From: Paragonimus westermani
Taxonomy: Eukaryota > Platyhelminthes > Trematoda > Plagiorchiida > Troglotrematidae
Direction of reading: 5' to 3'
NCBI GenBank assembly: GCA_008508345.1
Contig: QNGE01000271.1
Span: 258,975-322,974 of the forward strand
Length of the DNA stretch: 64,000 bases
Positions 1 to 11,801 of the stretch are shown here, piece by piece. Below the pieces are notes generated by a model. It was not told the origin of the DNA. It did no database searches and worked only from the letters and a program-made list of their open reading frames with translations. Both the position numbers and the translations under genes were made by a program. Position 1 is the stretch's first letter; the number at the start of each line of letters is the position of its first letter.

Positions 1-1365
1 AGTATTGTTGCCGTGTCCGCTTCGAACTTACAAACATCGGTTTATCAGCATCCAGAAGACATTCGACACAGCTATGGTAATGAATGTACATACCTGCATT
101 TGGATGTGTTGCATGGTGTGTGCTTATGCAGCAGCCACTGATGAGGGGAGTGTATGTCGTTTTAAAGTTTGTTCAGATTCTGTGCAATTTATCGTGCTTT
201 TGTACCTTCGACGGTGATCTGACAATTTATGGTAAGTCTACGATAAACAGAGTGCAGGATGAACCCTTGCAATAAAGTGCTTACCAGTCGATTCGGATCA
301 CTTCGCAATTAAACTATTTTGAGATGAAAGAATGTAACTATGTCTCGGTTTTTAATAACAGGGCAGCTGTTAATATGTGACCTTACACAGAACTCAACCC
401 CTTGTATGTTTCCAGTGAGATACTTTATCGGTTAAGAATAGCTTGGACTGCCTAACTCCTGGCTGATTTTGGGGCATAATGTACGGTTAATTACATTTGG
501 TGGAGGTTTACAGTGCCAAGGTTTAGGATGGGGGCACAGAGAAGCAACCTTGTTCCACACCCCTCACTCAATTGCCGTGATTTGTAACGTCATCGTCAAG
601 ATGAGCTTCATTAGTACTGACTATTAACGCTCATGAATGAAACGGGTCGTTGAAAAATAAGCCTCTTTCCGTGTTGTGTTGAGCAGACATGAAAGCAGTC
701 AAGGATGAAGAAGGTATTCATTGGTACATCCGATTTGGTCAATAAAACTCACTGACCCAAAAATCTAGCAATAACGACTATACTGATAATAACAACAATG
801 ATGATAACGATTAGAATCCTCGTATTTTTTTTTTCAAAAAAAGGCGCTAGTTTCAATGGTGTGTTCTGACACCATTTGTGTTTTATTGTCACGTCAAACT
901 TTTCATTAGTTTAATGGCACTGGCGACGTGGGTATTGTTCGCAATCTTTTTGGATGTCATGGTAGGATTTCACTCAATTTTCCATCCGAAAAGTTTCACA
1001 GTTTCGTTAAGTTTCTTGATTCCTGTAGGTATCGATATCTTCTAAGCTAGCTACTCACTTAGTGGACACAATTTATATTTCTGTGAACAAATCAGCAGCC
1101 TCTGATATGTAAGAACAAAACAGTCAACCGTCTTCCATTGGAATGACGGTATTCGAGCTTTTGATTGAATGTAAACATGTGATCATTGTAGCCGTGGCCA
1201 AGGAGCAAATTCTGTCTTCGACTACAAACTGTTCTTGTGTGGACTGTAATAAACGAAACACAACAGTTGCAAGTAGCTTTGCTATCGCAGCCGTCAGACC
1301 AGCCTCAACTTTCTTCAGTCAGTAGTCTACTTGTGAATACTGGTGAGTAGTACTGAGGAAGTTTG
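1..1365. other. Unassigned non-coding DNA
   Basis: No gene is supported here. Open frames of 60-70 codons near the left edge (5-275) and at 1143-1325 lack recognisable motifs and are the size expected by chance. There is a short poly-T/poly-A patch near 826-842. I see no promoter, tRNA or repeat that I can name. Confidence 0.5.
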
Positions 1366-1535
1366 ATTTTCATGCAAATTGAGCATCACCCACAATTGGT
1401 CGCAGCTGTCGCATTCCCATAGACTTTGCAGCCTGCTCCTTTGGAATAAAAGCACTAGAATTGAGTTTTGCTCTTGTTAGAGCTCGTCAGTAGTGAATAT
1501 CCTTGCCACGGCCTGGGCTAGAACTTTTCTCGAGA
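1366..1535 (-). mobile_element. tRNA-derived SINE, 3' body with decayed hammerhead
   Basis: Read on the minus strand, this stretch aligns with the SINE copies at 16.1-16.56 kb and 48.2 kb. It shares the tail motif near 1372-1400 (compare GATCGCAGC), the hammerhead block at 1451-1496 and the GTGGCAAGGATAT junction at 1497-1510. The tRNA-like head is not recognisable on this side. It is followed 65 bp later by a plus-strand head piece of the same family (1600-1690), so this locus has the same head-to-head layout as the palindrome at 16.1-16.56 kb. It is clearly old, with many substitutions. The family assignment rests on shared sequence; mobility by retrotransposition is inferred from the tRNA-like head in better copies. 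Confidence 0.75.
1451..1496 (-). ncRNA. Decayed hammerhead ribozyme (SINE copy S1)
   Basis: On the minus strand the order is CACTA, the core CTGACGA, stem II GCTCU/AGAGC with loop AACA, then AAAAC in place of GAAAC, then UUC and UAGUG. Stem I keeps five pairs (CACUA/UAGUG). Stem II is perfectly paired and is closed by G-C, where the 16.17 kb copy has G-U. The conserved G12 of the catalytic core is A, and the outer pair of stem III is weakened, so this copy should not cleave. It is useful mainly as comparative evidence for the fold. Confidence 0.7.
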
Positions 1536-1599
1536 CGATCGAGCAATCAGAGCATTGCTCACAAGCGATTGTGGCTGAACGTTCACATATGACGGTTCT

Positions 1600-1690
1600 G
1601 TCGTGCTTAATGTGAGGCCAACGACGCAGTGGTCAACACGGTTGTCTTATGAAAAGCGTGACCATAGTTCTAGACCCGGGTGTGGCAAGG
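1600..1690 (+). mobile_element. SINE head, tRNA-like pol III promoter region
   Basis: The stretch begins GTCGTGCTTAATGTGAGG and carries an A-box-like GACGCAGTGG and a B-box-like AGTTCTAGACCC spaced as in a tRNA gene. It ends at GTGGCAAGG, as the head of the 16.35 kb copy does. The downstream hammerhead block is not recognisable after 1690, so the copy is truncated or very diverged. Pol III transcription is inferred from the boxes. An alternative is a tRNA pseudogene, but identity with the other SINE heads favours a SINE. Confidence 0.65.
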
Positions 1691-3245
1691 AGATCCGCTA
1701 CTTGTTAGTGAAAAAGTGAATCTGCTCACTGTGGACCGCTTTTCATTTTCGGAGAAAGCGAAATGAAGCATACAATTTCTGGTTTGTTAGAAACGGATGA
1801 TGTAATCCACAACCACAGATTTAGTCAAACGTGGAGAGTAGATCGCCGTAGATAACCATGGAGAGCCTACTCATGTAGAAACGATATTTTACGAAGAGGT
1901 TCCGATTTCACCACCCGGTGTTGGACTCGTGAAGTCGGAAAGATGGCCCGTTAGCCTCCAAAAGTTAAAGTAAGCCCTTCTTTGAAGCCGGATGATTGGA
2001 TGCTGTCATGAAATTGATCAGCTGGTCACATCAGCTATTTTATGAATGGCTAATCACACTGAACAGGTATGCGGTGAGTTTCAGAATCAACAGAAATCTG
2101 AATTATTGGTCATGCCCTTCTTTACGGTACGACCTCCATTGAAGAAAAACAAAATTTCATCGACACGAACTCTTTAGTAAACAAGACAATGTTGCACGGT
2201 CCATTGTCGTTGGGCTATCACTTGTCCAAACGTTAATCATAGTCCATGCCACGCGTACCTACGGTCTGCCAGAACTCACAAAGACACTGTTCTGATAAGA
2301 TCAACTTTTTCGATAGTCAACTCAACCTAACAAAAGCCTGCTCAGTGGGTGGAAGAAAGTATCGAGCCACTACGCTCAAAACTTAGCTGTTACAACCTGA
2401 AGAACATATTGCAATGTGTGAATATGATCTCAAATATCAATGTGGAACGTTAGGTAATGGCGTCTTTTGATTAACAGTCTTTGTCCACCAACCGTGAAAC
2501 TAATGCATTAACCATATAACTTCTTAGAATCTACAATGAGTGTGTCCCCCAGAAGATTTATGTAAACAACTTCTATACACGCCTAACATAAAGCCTCTGT
2601 TTGACAAAATATGTTACAGACAGTTTGACGGGATTACAATGCGTAAACCACTATGATGTATATTGACGGAAATCTTCGTAGGTTATCTTGTGCAGCAGGC
2701 TGAAGCAACAACTTGATAGACAGAATGCTACCGACAGTAGTTAGATGAAGTTTCCATCATTCTCTACTTGCAAGCTCAAACGAATTAGTTGCATTACCAG
2801 TTGAGAACGAAGCATGGCCCACGGTTTGCTAAGACGGTTACCCTTCGTCGTAAAAACTCGTTGTTGTGCTTCCAGAAACAAATGGTTATCCGTTTGTCTC
2901 TCTCCTCCTAATTTTCTCCTAATCTCGAAAACGCTTATGGTGCTTCCATCTTTCTACCATGTTCCCCCTCAATAGTTTTGGTCTCCAACCAAATTCAGAA
3001 TTAATTCTTAACATTCTCTCCATCCTTCAATTAACTGTCCACCACCACTTAACCTCTTAACTTAGCTCACCCTATCTGCTTCATGTTTTGCTTTCTGAAA
3101 GGCTGTTCTTCAGTATTTTTCATTCCTCAACACTGTTATCATGACTGCTCGCTATATATTGACCGCATTAATTTCGCTGCAGTAACAGATGAGTTGAGAA
3201 CCAAACAATGTCCGAGCACAAGACGCCTCACTCTGAACTATTGGT

Positions 3246-3248
<3 letters not shown>
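1691..3248. other. Unassigned DNA with pyrimidine-rich stretch
   Basis: There are no supportable genes. From about 2880 to 3080 the plus strand is strongly pyrimidine-rich (CTCTCCTCC-type runs). Similar C/T-rich patches occur at 10556-10660 and 13455-13560. They may be old 3' tails of retroelements, but I see no coding homology. The frame that opens at 3083 ends by reading through the TA tract. Confidence 0.4.

Positions 3249-3286
<38 letters not shown>
3249..3286. repeat. (TA)n microsatellite, about 19 units
   Basis: An uninterrupted TA dinucleotide run. It is read as alternating Ile-Tyr in one frame, which artificially lengthens an open frame there. Similar tracts lie at 24663, 39962 and 60372. 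Confidence 0.97.
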
Positions 3287-3288
<2 letters not shown>

Positions 3289-5548
3289 TGTTTTCCTGCC
3301 ACAACGAGTAACCTTCATTGTTTCTCACTCTTTTTCTCAAACTTAGCTAGGCAGTTGGAGTACCGAAATCAGCAACCATAATTTGTACACAGCACAATAA
3401 GTCTAAAGTCCTCAAATAACCCCACTTGTGGCATCATCAAGTTCTTCATGGTGTAAGCTGCGTACAAATCAAAATCGCATGCATTTTTCGATCATCCGAC
3501 AAAATATGCAGCTGCCTCGTCACCTGTTTCTTATATTCGTTGGCAATGAATAGTGACAGACAGCGCAGATCACACACCCACAAAGACACAGCACACCTTT
3601 CCTCAATTTCTTTCTGACCATTCTGGTTCTTCTCTGTGAACCTTGACTTGTCAACACGAGTGGTTGCTCGGGTTGGCATTCCAACTCGACCGCCCAGTTT
3701 CGTTCGTAGTAGTCCCATGCACTTGCATCAAACACGCATATGGCTACGGAAGAAAACCCACCACATGCAAATCCGTATGCAAAGATCCCTGACAGATGCA
3801 CCAAAAGCATGTGGTCACAGGTTTGTAATGGACACAGATCGCGTCCGACGATTGCCACCGAACGGCACTGGTTCTACTGCTTACAACACATGACTGTAGA
3901 AACAGACGTACGGCGTTCCTCATTCGGTCAGTTATCCATCAGCAAATTTCGTACATGTGAGTGGACTGAATCGGGGATAAAATGTTTGGGATACATAACT
4001 GGGGTAATTGTGATCGGTGTGCTCAGTAGGTATCTGGACTACGTACAGCGTATTGGAAGAAGGTAGCTGCTGTGCTCCTAGCTCCATCTCTACAACTCTT
4101 CTTTTAATAAAGAGATTGCAGGCCAGCTTGATTATCATGTTGGTTGGCACCACAATGTCAGAATGTTAATAGAATGTTATCAACACCAATAGCTTGATCA
4201 CATTGGTGACTGGCTCCTAACGTCACATCTCACCGACAAAATCACAATCCTGACAGCATTCACAGCACTACAGTTTCACTGAACGATCGAAATCAACAGT
4301 GAAATACACCATGCTTGTGGTTGGGCGGATTGTCGATTGTTCGGACCATATACTGTAACGCACAGTCAAAACCAGCAAGCGCGCATGAATTGAGTGTGAA
4401 TTGTGTAACGAGACTTGCTGCTGTGTTGTTGGTGCCGTTTTGGTTTTCGTTTGTGTAAGTCATGTGTGTGGCTTATTACGCTTTGGGCTCATGTTTGTTT
4501 GTGTTTGTTCCTCTTATAGCACTGTTGGGAAGAACCCTGTACCCCGGCATCTCCATCCTGCTCCAAAGTTGATTCGCGAGTGTAACGGGCAGTCAGGGTA
4601 AAAGCGGCCGGCTTGCAAATTACAATACATTTGAAGGATAATCACAAATTCACATCGATTTACAGTCAAGACTTATAGTAGTATTAAACCAAATTATAGC
4701 GCGCAGTATTGTGGAGATCAAACTGCATTGAAGGTGACGACAGCAGCTATTTGAGCAGTATGTTCATCAACCACTGGAGACACCCGAACATCAGATGTAT
4801 CACAGGAAACTGAATGGATATCAGGATCAAATATGACAATAGCGTAGAAAGACTTGTATACAGCTAAAGCTGGAGAACGACAAACGCTGATATACGGCGT
4901 ATTTTTAACCACGTTCGGTTTGGCTTTAAACACAGTGATTCGGTGCACTAGTGTGCTTTATACCAACCGGGCACTCCAAGGAATATCATTTACAATCCGA
5001 CTAAAATAAGGTTTGACTATAACGCTACTGGAGGACGCTGGAATACCCTACGTTATTTGCTGGACAATAACTACGGACTCAGTGGTAGAGCATAGCAACC
5101 ACTAGGACTGTATTTCACAATAATTACAAGCCATCAGTTTAAGGAAACGTCCATCAAAACGGAAGTTTTACTCATAGTAAACGATGATGCCTGCCAGGAA
5201 CTCGCTGCTAATTCAGGTGGATAAAGCAGATACCAGGGAGGGCGAAAGGTTTTAAGCATGTGAACAAAAACATCCAAATCAATGAACTAACTACCATATA
5301 GCAAACGCAACTGAGGCGTTCAGTCTTTCAGATACAACGTTAGTCTGAAAATGCCAAAGGCTTGTTTTCTGTGTTTGACCTGCGGGTTAATTACAACAAA
5401 GTAAATATGGAAGTACTCATTACAGTTATTGGGAAAATCAGTCAATAGAGAGATTAGGGATTGTGCGGTTGTTGTTAAATATGTCGTCACTGTTCCAAAC
5501 TATGCGTTCAGGCTATAAAATACACACATGACTGACAGTATCTATCAT
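3287..5548. other. Unassigned DNA with several chance-size open frames
   Basis: Open frames of 60-112 codons overlap on both strands at 3426-4153 and 4401-4948. The overlap on opposite strands and the lack of motifs argue against real genes. The longest, 3520-3858 minus and 3740-4066 plus, overlap each other. No splice-site-bounded exon, RNA gene or repeat was recognised. Confidence 0.45.
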
Positions 5549-5663
5549 CAGATTAGCCTGACACAGCGAAAGAATCAAAAGGACGTCTGCGCATAAAACT
5601 CACCAGAAAGCGCTTGCAGTGTAACTTTTTCGGTTCCACTCACACATCACTTATCCCATGAAA
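5549..5663 (-). repeat. Diverged copy of dispersed repeat R1
   Basis: Starting from GATTAGCCTGACACAG, this stretch aligns collinearly with the window-terminal copy at 63864-64000 (GATTAGCCTGTCACAG, then GGACGCCTGCGC, GCTTGC, GGTTCCAC, TATCC). Many mismatches show it is an old copy. No coding capacity is visible. The family has further copies at 10.0-10.33 kb and 44.75-45.14 kb. Confidence 0.6.
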
Positions 5664-6362
5664 AATCCAAGAGATAAATCCAGAAGGCGTGTATATGGTC
5701 CAAGTGACCAAAGGCGGTTAACCAGATGGCAGTGTTGTACAATATGCAACTTCGTTTGTGGTTAGTACAGCACAGCTGGTAAGCCCGGAATCTAAAGGGC
5801 AGATCTCAACGCCACGAAGATCAGGGACTAGAAGCGACTATATATGACACGCTGTCAATGTGGATGTGGCTGCAATATTTCTAAGGCTATGAATACACAG
5901 CAACCGTGCGAAATAGTGTTTGAGTTTCTTTCCCATATTTTCACATAAATGAAATCGATGTCCTGCAACAACCAGCCACCCGTGCTAAACATCATTTGTG
6001 ACCACAAGAATGAGTTAGTTGTCATTGAGACCATTATCGTTCGAAACCAGAAAGTGGAGTGGTTCCACTGGTATGAGCTGAGCTGTGGAGAACGATACTG
6101 AAAATGTGATGCAGAGATTGGTCCCGTACACAAGGACATTATTTTACTCTAAATGTGAGGAAGAAGACCAACAAAAACGTACAGCTGAACCAAAAACAAG
6201 CAAGACATCAATCATGAAATGTCGCAACAAAGCTGAAGAAAAGAATGGGTAAAAAGCCGTCACTTTATGACTTTCTGAAAACGAAAACATGTGATTTAAG
6301 AAAGGTCTGCGGTGATTGGTTGATACGAAAAAATAAACAAAGCCGGTGTAACCCACCTGAAC
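5664..6362. other. Unassigned DNA
   Basis: The open frames at 5855-6139 and 6144-6356 on the minus strand show no recognisable motif. The right end abuts the 3' end of the non-LTR element that follows on the minus strand, so part of this stretch may be its 3' untranslated tail. The sequence just past the element's stop codon (TTCAGGTGGG) resembles that of the 44 kb copy (CTCAGGTAGG). Confidence 0.4.
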
Positions 6363-7110
6363 TTAACGTACTCGTCTTTTGTTCGTTGACGGTATATTAC
6401 GAGTACGTTGATGCCCTATTAATCTTGGACTTTCAGCGCATTCACGACTGCATTCGTCACAGTTTTATATAGTCATTTCATCACAACCTATGACACCTGT
6501 GGTTCTTCTGGGTAATGCGCGCTTCATTTCAAGCCCGTGAAACTGTCACTCAGCGGACTTTCGGATGCCTGCCCAGATCGTATTCCGCCAGACACTCTGG
6601 TTCAAGGCTAAATCCTCCAAAGATCTAAAATTAGTATAACAGCGCGAAAGGCCTACTTGGATAATATCTTGGTATCTCCGAACTTGATCACCAGAATATC
6701 GACTATCTGATGCTAACTGCCCGTACGATAGTTGCTTCAGAACCCGCTCGCCCCTCATCCTACAGAAGGGATCCAACCAAGGAAGCTGGCTGAATATCAA
6801 CGTGCCTTCCAACTCGTCCATGTCCGTTCATCGCACTACCTCGTTGTTCCGAACCATGTGCGATAACCGAATACTCAAGATGCGCCTTAGACATTGCATT
6901 TGAAAACGGCTCAGATAGCGTACGTTCCCCGGTACAACGTCCAAATTTTATTGTCGTACAGCAGCGTAGACAGCACCACTGGGCGATTAACAAGTAGCTT
7001 GGTATTTATCTTCAGGCTGTGGTTCTTCCAGACAGCCCTTTCAGGATGCCATAAAGAAACGCTAGTCTTCGCCACCGAGAGAAAGAATGGTATTTATGGT
7101 GGCAGCTTGC
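6363..7110 (-). mobile_element. Non-LTR retrotransposon 3' end, decayed (family N1)
   Basis: Reading from 7110 down, translation gives in order a match to ERVWKN-LKINTKL (WKNHSLKINTKL), VLSTLLY..IWTLYRG, a frameshift, FQMQCLRRILSIR, then QLPWLDPFCRM, VRRYQDIIQVGLSRC, LEDLALN..VWRN, and past a stop a zinc-finger-like tail C-x2-C-x3-C with LIGHQRTR, ending at a stop at 6363. This order is typical of the region downstream of the reverse transcriptase in RTE/CR1-type LINEs of flatworms and other metazoans. Several stops and at least one frameshift make it a pseudogene, and the catalytic RT core is missing. The last zinc ligand is lost: HQRTR here against HQRTH in the copy at 43.6-44.4 kb. The clade is uncertain. 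Confidence 0.85.
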
Positions 7111-7469
7111 GGTTACGTTATGATTAACTAAGTGATAATTGATACACGTTTCTTAAGCCTCTGAGTGACAAAATGCGTCGCTTGTTGAGTGCTCTCTTCC
7201 CGGACCCAAATCAAATTAGGCTCTCTCAACTGTTTGTGTGGAAGGTTTCAAACCCATGTGCATATGCGTGCCTTCTGGATGTGACGGACTCAGACTGCTT
7301 CACAGTTCGTGTTGGCATACCACCGATCCTGCGCTGTCACCGCTAAGGTGTCTCATCACCGCGCATACTCAAGTGGTCCTGACCACTGGTCAAGTCGATA
7401 AACGCAGGTGGTTAAGTGCATTTACCGACTGCCCTGTGACGCTGTCCAGACGCCACAATCCGGGGTCTA
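7111..7469. other. Unassigned DNA, start of long chance frame
   Basis: A 165-codon plus-strand frame (7238-7735) spans this stretch and the GC-rich repeat that follows. It is the longest open frame in the window, but it has no recognisable domain. Its downstream half lies in a repeat whose second copy (20.2 kb) is in the opposite orientation. I regard it as a consequence of high GC rather than a gene. Confidence 0.45.
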
Positions 7470-7690
7470 CACCAATAGGCTTACCGAACGGCCACGGACC
7501 ACCAACCGAGTCGGGTGGACGAATGGGCCAAACACTGCCGAAACCACAGCCTAATCAGATGGCCGTATGTAAGGTGGGGGGTGTAAGCCCACTTCCGGTG
7601 GAGTTGCTCGGTACCATCGCCCCAGTAATTTGGCTACCACGGTCCACGATCAATAACACCTGGCTGTTCACATGTCTGTTACCGTTTCAG
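7470..7690 (+). repeat. GC-rich dispersed repeat R2, copy 1
   Basis: It aligns with the reverse complement of 20185-20320. Shared blocks in order are a GCTT..CCG..GGCC-type segment, GGTGGGG/GGTCGGG, TTCCGGTGG, CGGTA.CCATC, TTGGCTACC and AACACC. Composition is clearly GC-richer than the surroundings and CpG-containing. No reverse transcriptase, transposase or tRNA-like motif was recognised, so the element type is unknown. Confidence 0.55.
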
Positions 7691-8109
7691 CGCTTGAAAG
7701 GCAATCCTGGTCTGGCATCCAGATTGTCCCGGTGAGTGCAAATGGACACACCATGGCAGAACCTTTATAGATAGTATTTTCACGATAGTTTGTTCACCAA
7801 CCGATAAGACTGAATTTACGAACGAAACATAAATCACTGGGAGACTGATCAAAACTCAACAATTTTTCCATAGAATCTGACGGACGTCATGATGTTTTTA
7901 GGTCTATCGAGCCATTTGTGGACTCTGGTGTGACGTATCATAGCCGTGATGTGAAAACACTAAGTGTCGCTTAGCACCTCAGTTTTGTTACCTCGGAATT
8001 GAGCCGCGCCTTTCCACATTCTGTCAACATGTCTTGTTTGACCATTTTATTGATGTCGTGATGAAGGCGACTCATTGCTTCATCGAAATCGGCGTGGACA
8101 GCCCGTTCA

Positions 8110-8212
8110 AGGATGTTTTCCATGTTGAGGTGCTTTGTTTTCTGGAAACCTGCCTCACGTGAAAAACGATATATCCGTCTGGTTTGAGTTGACACAAACA
8201 CATTCGCGTCGT
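8110..8212 (-). repeat. Coding-type repeat of unknown family, copy 1
   Basis: On the minus strand this encodes the segment ANVF....FSREAGFQKTKH with NMENILERAVHAD after it. It continues open to 7971 in a 76-codon frame. The copy at 22776-22905 (plus) encodes F.DKAGFQKTKH followed by DIFEPAV in the same register, and the nucleotide block around CAGGTTTCCAGAAAACAAAG is identical. Preservation of reading register suggests both derive from a protein-coding sequence, perhaps a gag or ORF1 of a retroelement. I do not recognise the family, and both copies are broken outside this block. Confidence 0.55.
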
Positions 8213-10019
8213 ACTGTTTTCGGTTGGGTTGTGAATCAGGATAACCTATTGGTACATGTGAGTACTGCTCGAACTGGGCGGGGCGAGGTAACGAGTGTAA
8301 CGCACCCCTTATAAATATTGTTTGTTCGCAGACTGACTTCTGTAGGACTGTACAGACTGCAAGTGTATCTACTTCTGATGGCGGTTTAGAATCGATAATT
8401 TCATTTCACCGAAGGCACCTCGAACTTATGGGCCATGCGTTGGTCAATGTGATGCGTGTGCACATGTGTCTGTCTGTCCGATTCTACTCACGTTGAATTA
8501 TGTTGGATCACACCCTTCCCAATCAGAGAGCAGCGGCACACAACTTGATCTGAACGAGTTTATCATGTTAGAACCATATAGCATTTTTTGAACGCAAGTG
8601 CGTGATGTGCTGCTAATCTGACAACTGAACAGCATGTTGAATTGGCTTTCATTTGGTGAAAATATGGAGGAGATAACTAGGTATTTTAGCACACGATCAG
8701 TTACCTGTCAACAGTTAGAAGCGTGATGAAAAATTTTGCTGCGAGTCGACCGCATACATCAGCGGATGACCTTCCAGTTAGTTCAAACACAGGATCTACA
8801 AGGAACGCCCACAACACACGGGAGGAACACAAAGTGGCCATAATCTCGATACGACCGAGGCTAGTGCGCTTTCTGTATAGTGACCCAAACTTAGTTCATG
8901 AACTTAATCAAAATGACTTCCAAATCATAACATAAGAAAACAATGTGAAAAGGACACTTTAGGACCCATTTTACTAGAAGCAGCTGGGAAAGAAATAAGG
9001 TCGTAATTTAACCTTTATGGGTTAATTCTTTCCAGAAAATCTGAAGTAAACTTGAAAAACCGTGCTGCAGCATACTTCTCCCGCTTCGATATGTTGTTAA
9101 TTTAGAAAAGCTTTGCATAATGGTGAGAATCCTCCAAACCACTTATAAACAGGATGTTAGTATTAAGTGAATATTTCAATTACGCTCACCGTTTGTCTAT
9201 AACTCTATCTAGTGAACAAGCCGAAAGATCAGGTAGATTGTACCGCCTGTTTCAGAACAACCGGTACATTGAATGACTGTCAGTGACTCAACTGTCGCAA
9301 AAGAAACAATCCAGCTTTGTTAATTTTATGCAGAGGCCCGTGCTCCATAGGAAACTGTAGTCTTCAATGAGGGGGTAAGTACATGACGTTTGAAAAGACC
9401 AGCTAGGCTCTGACAATAAGACACGCGATGGACGATCATTGCTCGTCTGTGGCAACTTCTCAGTGACGTGCACGATTTGGTGTATCGGGACAGACATGCT
9501 GAAAACACTATTATTGCTGCTAATCACCCCAACTGAGAAGCGTAATCTTTCAGAAAGATCTTACTCAAGTAGCATTGATGGGATTCCTTTTTCGTGTAAC
9601 ATACGTTACACCTGCCAGCAGGTTGTCATTGCCGGAGCTAGGTGACAAATCTTCGAGGCATAAACAAGCAGACAGTTTACAAATGTGCGACGATTTACAG
9701 TCGTAAAGCAATTTTATAGGAAGCCATAGAGAGAGATTGCTCCGAGTCCATGCATCACTGATTAGCTCGTCAAAATCATGATGAAATGGAACATTGAGGG
9801 GAGCTTGTAAGACGCTCCTCACTAGTTTCCAACAGATTTGATCTTGAAGACTCCTCGCCGTCGTTCTCTCATTTGGTTTATTATTGTATTTGAAGTAACT
9901 GTTCACTTTCATCAACTGTAATGATCCTAGTCAATTTAGCTCAGAAATAGCAAAATTATTGGGAAAAAATTGACTGACCTCGAAGTCCGTTGCGAAATGT
10001 ATTCATAGTTCTTCATGAA
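8213..10019. other. Unassigned DNA
   Basis: Contains only chance-size open frames (8498-8692 minus, 8723-8935 plus, 9288-9527 minus, 9565-9915 minus). The 116-codon frame at 9565-9915 minus has no recognisable motif. No repeat, RNA gene or regulatory element was identified. Confidence 0.45.
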
Positions 10020-10330
10020 GCGCAGGCGGATGGAAACGCTGCTCAACCCTGTTGCTGCTGTGGTCGCGGTGTTCACTTCAAAGTCACTTGTTATTCGAGT
10101 CATGTGGCATGTGGCATTCTACCTAGGCAATCTGAGGGCAGCGATTTGACGTGTATACATGTCAGCCATCCATCGGTTGTCTTGGTGACACCTCGCACAT
10201 TTTGCATATACACGTTTCCAGTAGTCGCTTCGGGCCCCTCGTCTTCCTGGTGTTGAGACCTGCTCTTTAGTTCACGCGCGTACATATCGTGTTATGTTAT
10301 TCAGAATCGAAAATGCGTGTTATACAACAA
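10020..10330 (+). repeat. Dispersed repeat R1, diverged copy
   Basis: From TTGGTGACACCTCGCAC at about 10181 to GTTATACAACAA at 10330 this aligns with 45009-45133 (shared TGCACATACAC-type block, CGCTTC.GGCCC, TTCCTGG, TTG.GACCTGCTCTT). The upstream GCGCAGGCG at 10020 matches 44896, but spacing differs by about 50 bp, so an internal indel is present. Same orientation as the 44.75 kb copy. No coding domain recognised. Confidence 0.6.
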
Positions 10331-11801
10331 TATGACATTAACCCTGGTTAATACAGTAGACCTAGGTGAGTAGAGCAGCTGAGCACAACAAGGCATGCGT
10401 TACAGGTTGCTGAAAGGAGAATAAACAACCATTTATTGTTAGAACAAACAACTTTTGGTTCTTTAGGGATTGGTAGCTTTCACATCGAGGGTGTCTGTCG
10501 ATTTAGCCTCAGTATTTGCTGCAGAACTAGACTGATCACTTGCTTGTAACGGTCACAAGCTGTCTCCCTCCTCACATCTGTTACCCACTCATGATTTCTC
10601 CCAACCATCCTTCTCCACTAGCTCTCTCTTGTCTTCATCAATCTGCTCACTCATTGGGTCCTAAGTGCAAATGACTGGTTCTCTCAACGTCTGTAAACAA
10701 ATCAACGGGAACTCTGGATGCACAAACAAGACCTGCAAACCCCCGGCAGAACAGAACTAAATAAACAGTAGAAACGGTGAAGTTTGTGAATATCGTACCA
10801 AACATGATTGACATTACGTCTAAACGATTTTGAACCAAACACGCAGTAGTCTGCTTCTCGCTTTCCCCTTTCCTCTTGGGAACATCTTTTCTGTATCTGT
10901 CAAAATCTCATTTCGGCCACCCCTTGCCAAACGTGGGAAGCCCTGTGGCAGCTGGTTAAATGGTCTTTACCCAAGGGACAGACATTTGTCAAAGGTGTAG
11001 GCATCTGAGGCAAGACATACGGTGTGTGTGCGTGTGTTTACAGACGCAGCTTGAATGAACGGAGGAAGGAGGTAAGGTGGAGACGTGTCAGTTAATCTGT
11101 CGGTTCAAACTTGTCCTTTTTCATTCCGGATGGTCAGAACCAAACGTCGGCTAGTTACGTTTCACTGATTCTCCATCAGTCCGAATGTCTTTCAAGAGTT
11201 CGATTAACACACTACAAATGGTAGTCTTGGAGACGTTAGCTGATTTCTTTTGCTTGAAGTACACTTGTGGATAGATACTTTGAATTCACTAAGATTTGTG
11301 ACCATGTTGACAGGCCAGGCCTGGAAAGGTGTGCCCTGACTATATGTGATCCCCTTTCTGGTAATAATCAACGTGTTCACCGTCACTGTCCCGACCTGTA
11401 GAGGTTACACATGTGGAACTGAACAATGCAAAATTGTGCTTACCTGCCAAAAATTGCGTTGGCGACTTGAAGTTAGTTAACCTGATTCGGGTGGAATTCA
11501 CCTCATGCGTTTGGCAGCCATCTTCACTCGGAGGAATTTGAAATCAAGCGCAGATGTTCATGCAACAGAAAGACGACATCGCAAAACGTTGACATTCCCA
11601 GTGAATCTAATCAGTCACTGACGTAAAAGCATCCATTTTTGTGGAATCTGCACGTATCAACAACAAGTAAACAAACCAACCAAAGTACTAGCAACGTTTC
11701 CCAAACTGATGAGACAATCATCGGAAAAGGACTGACTGACTGCGTGGACGATTTCTGTGTCTAGGTTTTCTGCTTAACACTGCTGCACTAGTTACTAGCA
11801 G
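10331..11801. other. Unassigned DNA with pyrimidine-rich patch
   Basis: A C/T-rich patch lies at 10556-10660. Minus-strand frames at 10647-10838 and 11204-11386 show no motif. Nothing else can be supported. Confidence 0.4.

Noticed and set aside
3426..4153. Cluster of overlapping open frames on both strands
   Set aside because: Frames of 60-112 codons on opposite strands are mutual shadows and within chance length for this composition; no motif.
7238..7735. 165-codon open frame, the longest in the window
   Set aside because: No domain, GC-rich repeat sequence, and the other copy of the repeat is inverted relative to its own open frame.
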